DNA of 6,448 nucleotides from PHAA01 sp034678805. GTDB lineage: Bacteria > Bacillota > Syntrophomonadia > Syntrophomonadales > Syntrophomonadaceae. This document shows, piece by piece, positions 1-5,870 of this stretch. Under the pieces are notes generated by a model, which saw only the letters and a program-made list of their open reading frames with translations, ran no database searches and was not told the DNA's origin. The DNA is taken from contig JAXDBN010000150.1 in NCBI GenBank assembly GCA_034678805.1, positions 1-6,448 on the forward strand, written 5' to 3'. The translations under genes were made by a program, and so were the position numbers. Within the stretch, counting starts at the first letter, position 1. Each line of letters begins with the position of its first letter.

Positions 1-3000
1 CTTTCCTGGGAGGGCCGCTGTTTTTCCTGTCCGAATTACGCCAGAGATTTAAGGAAACCCTTAAACTAGAGGATGACCAGGCAATTTTCCCTGCTAATGC
101 TCATTTTTACGTGGCCATGGGGGCGGCGTTGGCCTCCAGCGCCGGGGAAACCGTTTATTTGCCGGCATTAATCAGACGGCTGCAGTCGGTTGATCTGTCT
201 GATCATGAGTTTGCCAGGATGCAGCCACTATTCCGTAACCACGATGAATTGAACGCATTTCGGGAGCGCCATAACCAGCATAAGGTCGACCGTTCAGTAT
301 TACAGACTTTCAGCGGTGACTGCTTTTTGGGAATAGACGCTGGTTCCACCACCACCAAGGCGGTAATAATCAATGCAAGCGGCTCGGTGCTTTACAGCTA
401 TTATGGCAACAATACCGGCAGTCCCCTGAATTCAGCCGTAAATATAATGAAAGACATATACCGCTGCCTTCCCTCTTCGGCCCGGATAGCCCATAGTGCT
501 GTTACCGGTTACGGGGAAGGCCTGCTTAAATCTGCCCTGCATATCGATGTGGGAGAGGTAGAAACCATCGCCCACTATACCGCGGCGCATTTTTTTGACC
601 CCGAAGTGGACTTGATCCTGGATATAGGCGGTCAGGATATGAAATGCCTGCAGATCAGGGATGGAATAATCGAGAATATCATGCTCAATGAGGCGTGTTC
701 ATCCGGGTGCGGTTCCTTTTTGGAGGCTTTCGCCCACTCTCTGCAGATCCCCATTCAGGATTTTGCTGAGCTGGCCCTGCTGGCTCAGGAACCGGTTGAC
801 CTGGGTACACGGTGCACCGTCTTCATGAATTCCATGGTCAAGCAAGCCCAGAAAGAAGGGGCAACTGTCGGCGATATCTCGGCGGGGCTTTCCTATTCAG
901 TAATTAAGAACGCCCTCTTTAAAGTAATAAAAATGAAAAGTCCCGAAGATTTAGGCCAGCGCATCGTCGTACAGGGAGGAACCTTTGAAAACGACTCGGT
1001 TCTGAGAAGCCTGGAGCTGATAGCTGGCAAAGAGGTGGTCAGACCCGACATCGCTTCGTTAATGGGGGCATTCGGAGCAGCCATGATCGCCCGGGATCGC
1101 TGGGCTGAGAACAGTTCGAGCAAGTTGCTGAGCGCCGAACAGCTGGAGGGCTTCGCTCTTCAGACCCGTTTCAACCGCTGCGGCGGATGTGCCAACAACT
1201 GCTTGCTGACCATAAACCGGTTTCCGGACGGCGGCCGCTTTATATCCGGCAATCGCTGCGAAAAGAGTCTTGGTAAAGAAAGTCACAACGATTCGATCCC
1301 CAACCTGTTCAAATACAAATACCAGCGCCTGCTGGATTACCGGCCCCTGGAAGAAAATAACGCTCCCCGCGGGGACATCGGCATCCCAATGGTGCTGAAT
1401 ATGTACGAGAATTTCCCGTTCTGGTTTACGTTCTTTACCCGGCTGGGATTCCGGGTGGTGACATCGCCGCGTTCGTCCCGGTCATTATACGAAACCGGGA
1501 CCAGGACCATCCCGTCGGATACCGCCTGTTTCCCGGCCAAGCTGGCCCACGGTCATATAGCTTTAGTGGCCGAAAACGGGGTTAAAACCATCTTCTATCC
1601 CTGCATAATTCACGAACGGCAGGAACAGGCCAATGCCAACCATCATTTTAACTGCCCGATGGTTATATCCTATCCGGACGTAATAAAAAATAATATGGAC
1701 ATTATCCGGGAGAATGACATCACTTATCTGAATCCTTTCCTGCCTTACGATAATAAGAAACGGCTGGCCGCCCGTTTATACCAGGAACTTGGCTATATGG
1801 GCATGTCCAAGCGGGAAATTGCTCAAGCAGTCGATGAGGCCTGGCAAGAGGATCTGCGATGCAAGGCCGATATCAGAGCCAAGGGCGAAGAAGTCCTGGC
1901 CTACTTGGAAAAGACTGGCCAGCGCGGTATCGTCCTGGCGGGTCGGCCTTACCACCTGGACCCGGAAATCAACCATGGGATCCCGGAAATCATTACTTCT
2001 CTGGGAGTAGCGGTGCTGACCGAAGATTCCGTAGCCCATCTGGGTAATGTTGAAAGACCCCTGCGGGTAATCGACCAGTGGATGTATCACTCCCGGCTCT
2101 ATGCCGCAGCTGACTTTGTTACCACCCAGCCCTGGCTGGATTTGGTGCAGCTGAATTCCTTCGGCTGCGGCCTCGATGCCATCACTACCGATGAGGTACA
2201 AGAGATACTCCAGGCCAAAGGTAAGGTTTACACAGTTCTGAAAATCGACGAAGGCACCAACCTGGGAGCAGCTAAAATAAGACTCCGTTCCCTGATGGCA
2301 GCTATAGACGGCAAAATCAAGGTGGCCGCCCGACCGCACCGATCTTATGCCCAGAAGAGAACTATGTTTACCAAAGCGATGAAAAAGGCCCATACCATCC
2401 TGGTACCGCAAATGGCCCCGATCCAGTTTGAACTGCTCCACGCGGTGCTGGCCAAAGAAGGCTATAATATCGAGCTGCTGGACACGGTGCAAAAATCAGC
2501 GGTTGACCAGGGTTTGAAATACGTTAATAATGATGCCTGCTATCCGGCTATCATCGTAATTGGGCAGCTGCTGGAAGCCCTGCAGTCGGGTCGCTATGAT
2601 CTAAACAATACCAGCGTGGTTATCAGCCAGACCGGCGGCGGGTGCCGGGCCACCAATTATATCGCCCTGTTAAGAAAAGCTTTGCAGGATGCGGGCTTTG
2701 ACAATATTCCAGTATTATCGGCCAACCATTACGGGGCGGAAAAGAATCCCGGCTTCAAGGTTAATGTCAGCCTGATTAAGAAGGCAGTGAATGCCGTGAT
2801 TTACGGGGATTTGCTGATGCGGGTGCTGCACCGGGTCCGGCCTTACGAAGCCATTCCCGGGTCGGCCGACCTGCTTTACAGGCGCTGGATGGACCGGTGC
2901 AAGGAACAGATTCTAAGCGGGAACAAAGAGGCTTTTAATGATAATCTAAGAGGTATAGTGGAGGAATTTGACCAGCTTGAAATCACTGGCCAGATCAAAC

Positions 3001-3668
3001 CCCGGGTGGGAATCGTGGGGGAAATCCTGGTCAAATACCATCCCGCGGCCAATAATAATATTGTCCGGGTCCTGGAGGAAGAAGGCGCAGAGGTAATTAT
3101 TCCTGACCTGCTGGATTTCTTCACCTACTGTTCTTACGATTACATCTTTAATTATCAGTATCTGTCCGGGAAGAGACGTTTCAACCTGGCCGGCAAATAC
3201 CTGATCCACTACCTGGAGGGCAAACGCAAATATGTGAATGAACTGCTGGAGAACAGCAGCCGGTTCACTGCCCCTGCCTCTATTTATTACAAAAAGGACC
3301 TGGCCAGCAAGGTAATGTCACTGGGACATCATTGTGGCGAAGGCTGGTTCCTGACCGCAGAAATGATTGACCTGATCAACCACGGGGTGCCCAACATTGT
3401 ATGTATGCAGCCTTTCGGCTGCCTGCCCAACCATGTAACCGGCAAGGGAATGATGAAGGAACTGAAGCGCCAGTTCCCCCAGGCAAACATCACTGCCGTG
3501 GATTTCGACCCTGGTGCCAGTGAAGTAAACCAGCTTAATCGTCTTAAACTAATGCTTACGGTAGCCTTTAAGAACATCCATGTGGCCAGTGATTCCAATC
3601 CTGTTCCAGCCGAGGCCCCGTCTGGAATAGAAATCCCGGCCAGTGCCCTGTCGTTACAGGATAAATAG
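1..3668 (+). CDS. Giant acyl-CoA dehydratase activase-family protein (BcrAD_BadFG ATPase + DUF2229 + CoA-activase modules), 5' partial
   Basis: The first complete codon is at 3 and 1,221 residues are visible. Residues here are numbered from the GTG at 111, which is internal: the 36 codons before it are open and encode FLGGPLFFLSELRQRF and then NAHFYVAMGAAL, the end of a first BcrAD_BadFG-type ATPase domain. A second, complete ATPase domain (about 71-327) has the phosphate loop GIDAGSTTTK (74-83), DIGGQDMK (171-178), NEACSSGCG with C196, RCTVF with C235 and GGTFENDS (289-296). C196 and C235 match the positions that hold the bridging [4Fe-4S] cluster in HgdC. Next come CxxCxxxC with NRCEK (C357, C360, C364, C383), a DUF2229 region (about 423-650, C473, C498, C515) and COG3581-like modules (about 748-1155) with NNDACYP, QTGGGCR and QPFGCLPNH. 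Family knowledge: such proteins use ATP to drive low-potential electron transfer onto iron-sulfur enzymes in the anaerobic cytoplasm. The substrate is unknown. Length including the missing start is probably near 1,400, usual for the large form. Confidence 0.9.
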   Translation, partial: FLGGPLFFLSELRQRFKETLKLEDDQAIFPANAHFYVAMGAALASSAGETVYLPALIRRLQSVDLSDHEFARMQPLFRNHDELNAFRERHNQHKVDRSVLQTFSGDCFLGIDAGSTTTKAVIINASGSVLYSYYGNNTGSPLNSAVNIMKDIYRCLPSSARIAHSAVTGYGEGLLKSALHIDVGEVETIAHYTAAHFFDPEVDLILDIGGQDMKCLQIRDGIIENIMLNEACSSGCGSFLEAFAHSLQIPIQDFAELALLAQEPVDLGTRCTVFMNSMVKQAQKEGATVGDISAGLSYSVIKNALFKVIKMKSPEDLGQRIVVQGGTFENDSVLRSLELIAGKEVVRPDIASLMGAFGAAMIARDRWAENSSSKLLSAEQLEGFALQTRFNRCGGCANNCLLTINRFPDGGRFISGNRCEKSLGKESHNDSIPNLFKYKYQRLLDYRPLEENNAPRGDIGIPMVLNMYENFPFWFTFFTRLGFRVVTSPRSSRSLYETGTRTIPSDTACFPAKLAHGHIALVAENGVKTIFYPCIIHERQEQANANHHFNCPMVISYPDVIKNNMDIIRENDITYLNPFLPYDNKKRLAARLYQELGYMGMSKREIAQAVDEAWQEDLRCKADIRAKGEEVLAYLEKTGQRGIVLAGRPYHLDPEINHGIPEIITSLGVAVLTEDSVAHLGNVERPLRVIDQWMYHSRLYAAADFVTTQPWLDLVQLNSFGCGLDAITTDEVQEILQAKGKVYTVLKIDEGTNLGAAKIRLRSLMAAIDGKIKVAARPHRSYAQKRTMFTKAMKKAHTILVPQMAPIQFELLHAVLAKEGYNIELLDTVQKSAVDQGLKYVNNDACYPAIIVIGQLLEALQSGRYDLNNTSVVISQTGGGCRATNYIALLRKALQDAGFDNIPVLSANHYGAEKNPGFKVNVSLIKKAVNAVIYGDLLMRVLHRVRPYEAIPGSADLLYRRWMDRCKEQILSGNKEAFNDNLRGIVEEFDQLEITGQIKPRVGIVGEILVKYHPAANNNIVRVLEEEGAEVIIPDLLDFFTYCSYDYIFNYQYLSGKRRFNLAGKYLIHYLEGKRKYVNELLENSSRFTAPASIYYKKDLASKVMSLGHHCGEGWFLTAEMIDLINHGVPNIVCMQPFGCLPNHVTGKGMMKELKRQFPQANITAVDFDPGASEVNQLNRLKLMLTVAFKNIHVASDSNPVPAEAPSGIEIPASALSLQDK

Positions 3669-3705
3669 AAATCCGGCAATTATTGAGCGGTGACCATACC
3701 GTCAG

Positions 3706-3760
3706 GAAAAAATATAGCTGTCCGGTCTTTCACGCAAACCGGGCAGCTTTTTGGTTTTTT
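3706..3760. terminator. Bidirectional intrinsic terminator between convergent genes
   Basis: The 11-bp stem is AGCTGTCCGGT (3716-3726) pairing with ACCGGGCAGCT (3738-3748), with one G-T wobble and an 11-nt loop. On the + strand the stem is followed by TTTTTGGTTTTTT (the T-run starts in the stem's last base), which would end the activase transcript. On the - strand the stem is followed by ATATTTTTT (complement of the A-run at 3707-3715), which would end the response regulator/kinase transcript. It sits 47 bp after the activase stop and 27 bp after the kinase stop, so one hairpin plausibly serves both. Confidence 0.88.
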
Positions 3761-3775
3761 GATCCAGCCTAGTTA

Positions 3776-5014
3776 CTAACCTTCAGCGAAGACCACCCTG
3801 AACTCAGTACCGGTTTCGGGAGTACTGGTGACCGATATTTTACCCATATGCATCTCCACTATACTGTGGGCGATAGAAAGGCCCAGCCCATATCCTCCCT
3901 GCTCCCGCACCCTTGACTTATCGACCCGGTAGAAACGTTCAAAAACATTTTCCAACTCACCTGGAGGTATAGTGGTTCCGGTATTACTTACCGTCAGTTG
4001 GGTTTTATGCTCTTTGATGCGCGCCAAGCGAACCGTAATAACACCCTCATCATCCGCATACTTGCAGGCATTGTCCAGCAGAATTCCCACCAGCTGCCTT
4101 AATTTGTTTTCATCTCCTTTTATAAATAAATCGGATTCAATTTCGGTCTGCAAGTTTTTCTTCTGCTCAAATATAACCGGTTCGAAAGTCAATACCGCCG
4201 CCCATACAGTATCACTCAGATTAACCCGGGACATTACTATCCGGGCCTTTAGATCATCAGAACGGGCCAGGAAGAGCAAGCTCTCTACCAGTGAACTCAT
4301 CCGGGTGGCTTCTGCCTGAATATACTCTATCCACTTGGCTTGCTTCTGCACCGTGTCATTCGGATGCGACAGGACAATACCAGCGTTGGCCAGTATGACT
4401 GTCAGCGGGGTTTTCAGTTCATGCGAAGCGTCGGCTACAAACTGTTTTTGCTGCTCCCAGGCCTTGGCTGCGGGCCGCAAAGCCCAGTTGGCCAAAAACA
4501 AGCTGATCATCAGAAATGCCAGCAGGCTGCCAATCCCTACCAGGAGTGATATTCTAACCAGCCCCGCCAGGGTGCTGAGTTCCATATTGCGATCGACAAA
4601 GGCAATTCTAAGGCCGCTGTCCGTCCCCTGCATCAAGTACCTAAGGTTGGCGCTGGCGATGATACCGCTGTTGCCCTCTTCCGCCCGGCATGTCTCCACA
4701 ATCTCATGCAAGGCAGCCTGGTCGGAAAGATCAAAGAGAGCCCCTTTGGCACTCACAATATTGCCCTCCTGGTCCAAATCGACAGTGAAGGTTGGTATGG
4801 GCATAAAGCCTGGTTCCCGAATCGGACCTTTATCCCCCTGCGGATGCTGATTCATATGGATTTCTTCTCGCACTGCCCGGTCTAAAATCTCTATACTGTC
4901 TCGAGCCAGCCGGTTTTGGGCGGAAGCATAAACAGCCCCAAAAGTAACCGCCAGTACGACAGTTATCAAGGCCATATTAATAAGAACGAATTTGATTTTA
5001 AGATTTCTGATCAT
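3776..5014 (-). CDS. Membrane sensor histidine kinase, HAMP-less, two-component system
   Basis: A 412-residue sensor kinase that should autophosphorylate and pass phosphate to the regulator encoded just upstream. Visible in order: a basic N-terminus and first membrane segment (about 9-30); an extracytoplasmic sensor of roughly 120 residues (31-150) with no family I recognise; a second membrane segment (about 152-175); a short linker (ALRPAAKAWEQQKQFVADAS) in place of a HAMP domain; the H box SHELKTPL with phosphoacceptor H198; the N box LLDNACKYA (N315); a G1-like VSNTGTTIPP with Asn where Asp is usual; the F box FERFYRVDKSR; and the G2 box GYGLGLSIA. All catalytic elements are present, so it should be active; the Asn in G1 occurs in other kinases. 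The ATG overlaps the regulator's TGA as ATGA with only a weak Shine-Dalgarno, suggesting translational coupling. The gene ends in tandem stops, TAG TAA. The signal sensed cannot be read from the sequence. Confidence 0.95.
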   Translation of the reverse strand: MIRNLKIKFVLINMALITVVLAVTFGAVYASAQNRLARDSIEILDRAVREEIHMNQHPQGDKGPIREPGFMPIPTFTVDLDQEGNIVSAKGALFDLSDQAALHEIVETCRAEEGNSGIIASANLRYLMQGTDSGLRIAFVDRNMELSTLAGLVRISLLVGIGSLLAFLMISLFLANWALRPAAKAWEQQKQFVADASHELKTPLTVILANAGIVLSHPNDTVQKQAKWIEYIQAEATRMSSLVESLLFLARSDDLKARIVMSRVNLSDTVWAAVLTFEPVIFEQKKNLQTEIESDLFIKGDENKLRQLVGILLDNACKYADDEGVITVRLARIKEHKTQLTVSNTGTTIPPGELENVFERFYRVDKSRVREQGGYGLGLSIAHSIVEMHMGKISVTSTPETGTEFRVVFAEG

Positions 5015-5685
5015 TTTTTCACATCCAGATAATAGCCTACCTTACGCACGGTGGCGATATTTACCTCCGAGCCCAGATAAAATAGTTTCTTCCTGAGAAA
5101 AGAAACATATGCCTCAACATTGTTATCCTCGGCATCGGTCTCAGTACCCCATACCTTGAGCAGGATGTCCTCTTTGGGAATTACACTGGCAGGATTGGCC
5201 ATCAGCATGCGCATAACCTCAAACTCTTTCAAACCCAGCCGTACCGATTTGTAGCGGCATTCCAGAATAAATGTGGACAGATTAAGTTTAACATCGGAAT
5301 AGGTCAATTCACCGGCCACCACTTCACCCTGGCGCCTTGATAAGGCCCGGATGCGGGCCAGCAGTTCATCGGCTGCAAAAGGCTTGGTAAGGTAGTCATC
5401 TGCCCCGCAGTCAAGACCGGTGACTTTGTCGTTCACCGCATCCCGGGCAGTCAGCAGAATAACCGGGGTATGATTCTTTTCCCGGCGCATTTGCCGGACT
5501 ATATCGAAGCCGTTCATCCCGGGCAGCATCACATCCAGTACGATCACATCATAGATGCCGCTCATGGCATAATCAAAACCTGACTCACCATCATTGACCA
5601 CGTCTACCGCGTACTTGCTTTCCCTCATGATCTGGGCCAGGGCTTCCGCCAAACGGACTTCGTCCTCTACTACCAGTATCCTCAT
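5011..5685 (-). CDS. OmpR/PhoB-family response regulator
   Basis: A 224-residue cytoplasmic DNA-binding regulator of the usual OmpR-family length. The receiver domain (about 1-118) has the acidic pocket E7/D8, phosphoacceptor D51 in VLDVMLPGMNG, switch residues T79 and Y98, and the invariant K101 in LTKPF. A winged-helix effector domain follows (about 125-222), with the LGLKEFEVMRML segment, a candidate recognition helix at NNVEAYVSFLRKKL and the terminal wing TVRKVGYYL. Nothing is missing, so phosphorylation-dependent DNA binding is expected. It is the first gene of an operon with the cognate kinase (4-bp ATGA overlap). The start is supported by a perfect AGGAGG 8 nt upstream. It is transcribed divergently from the VTC-domain gene, which makes that gene and its own operon the likeliest targets; this is inference from context. 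It resembles many paralogous regulators, so no specific gene name is justified. Confidence 0.96.
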   Translation of the reverse strand: MRILVVEDEVRLAEALAQIMRESKYAVDVVNDGESGFDYAMSGIYDVIVLDVMLPGMNGFDIVRQMRREKNHTPVILLTARDAVNDKVTGLDCGADDYLTKPFAADELLARIRALSRRQGEVVAGELTYSDVKLNLSTFILECRYKSVRLGLKEFEVMRMLMANPASVIPKEDILLKVWGTETDAEDNNVEAYVSFLRKKLFYLGSEVNIATVRKVGYYLDVKK

Positions 5686-5693
5686 CTCTGCCG

Positions 5694-5699
5694 CCTCCT
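5694..5699 (-). promoter_or_regulatory. Ribosome binding site of the response regulator
   Basis: On the - strand the sequence reads AGGAGG, then 8 nt, then ATG at 5685. It is a full match to the anti-Shine-Dalgarno sequence and fixes the start of the regulator. Confidence 0.9.
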
Positions 5700-5721
5700 G
5701 GATGGCGTTCGTCTAATACAG

Positions 5722-5752
5722 ATTTTATACTATGCCATCCCTATTTACTATT
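5722..5752 (-). promoter_or_regulatory. Weak candidate promoter of the two-component operon
   Basis: On the - strand a TATAAAAT element (5729-5722) is a reasonable -10 box about 37 nt before the regulator's start codon. The -35 slot 17 nt further upstream (5752-5747) reads AATAGT and does not resemble TTGACA. A poor -35 is common at promoters that need an activator, and the TGATGTGA repeat copy at 5753-5760 directly abuts this slot. The assignment is tentative. Confidence 0.25.
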
Positions 5753-5762
5753 TGATGTGATC
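5749..5762 (+). repeat. Direct repeat, copy 1 (core TGATGTGA)
   Basis: TATTTGATGTGATC matches copy 2 (TATATGATGTGAAC, 5824-5837) at 12 of 14 positions, with an identical 8-bp core at 5753-5760. It lies just upstream of the candidate promoter of the two-component operon, where an activator or autoregulator could bind. Chance similarity is possible at this length. Confidence 0.4.
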
Positions 5763-5775
5763 TTAGATTACCAAC

Positions 5776-5815
5776 CTTAAAATAGTCTGAAATGTTTGCT
5801 TCAGACAAATTTAAG
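5776..5815. promoter_or_regulatory. Imperfect 16-bp-arm palindrome in the divergent control region (candidate operator)
   Basis: The left arm CTTAAAATAGTCTGAA (5776-5791) and right arm TTCAGACAAATTTAAG (5800-5815) are inverted repeats matching at 14 of 16 positions, including a perfect inner 7 bp (GTCTGAA/TTCAGAC), with an 8-nt spacer. It lies midway between the divergent genes and its right arm overlaps the candidate -35 of the VTC-domain gene. No T-run follows on either strand, so a terminator is unlikely. It is best read as a binding site for a dimeric regulator, identity unknown; OmpR-family regulators more often use direct repeats, so another protein is possible. Confidence 0.5.
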
Positions 5816-5831
5816 CCCCGCCGTATATGAT
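5802..5831 (+). promoter_or_regulatory. Candidate promoter of the VTC-domain gene
   Basis: CAGACA (5802-5807, 4 of 6 to TTGACA) and TATGAT (5826-5831, 5 of 6 to TATAAT) are separated by 18 bp. A start near 5838 would give a leader of about 33 nt. The -35 falls inside the right arm of the palindrome and the -10 overlaps the second TGATGTGA repeat, so binding at either element would affect this promoter. Predicted from sequence only. Confidence 0.35.
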
Positions 5832-5837
5832 GTGAAC
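5824..5837 (+). repeat. Direct repeat, copy 2 (core TGATGTGA)
   Basis: TATATGATGTGAAC repeats the motif at 5749-5762 in the same orientation, 75 bp further on (identical core at 5828-5835). This copy overlaps the candidate -10 of the VTC-domain gene, so a protein bound here would be placed to repress, or the resemblance may come partly from -10-like sequence. Confidence 0.4.
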
Positions 5838-5856
5838 ACAAGATTGAACCAGACAT

Positions 5857-5863
5857 GAGGGGG
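5857..5863 (+). promoter_or_regulatory. Ribosome binding site of the VTC-domain gene
   Basis: GAGGGGG lies 7 nt before the ATG at 5871. An in-frame TGA at 5856-5858 closes the frame upstream, so 5871 is the only ATG available near the beginning of this frame. Confidence 0.75.
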
Positions 5864-5870
5864 AAACGCA

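Noticed and set aside
1776..2492. A 238-codon open frame on the - strand inside the activase gene
   Set aside because: It lies wholly antisense to a strongly conserved coding region, encodes no recognisable motif, and is explained by the codon pattern of the + strand gene.
3684..3703. Small hairpin CGGT...ACCG after the activase stop
   Set aside because: A 4-bp stem is too short to matter beside the 11-bp terminator that follows.
4335..4850. Open frames on the + strand opposite the histidine kinase, up to 171 codons
   Set aside because: They are antisense to the kinase's sensor and H-box region, lack a family signature, and are shadows of the - strand reading frame.
5749..5772. Possible CRP or FNR site around TTTGATGTGATC
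   Set aside because: TGTGA and TTGAT half-sites are present, but the partner half (TCACA or ATCAA at the right spacing) is absent.
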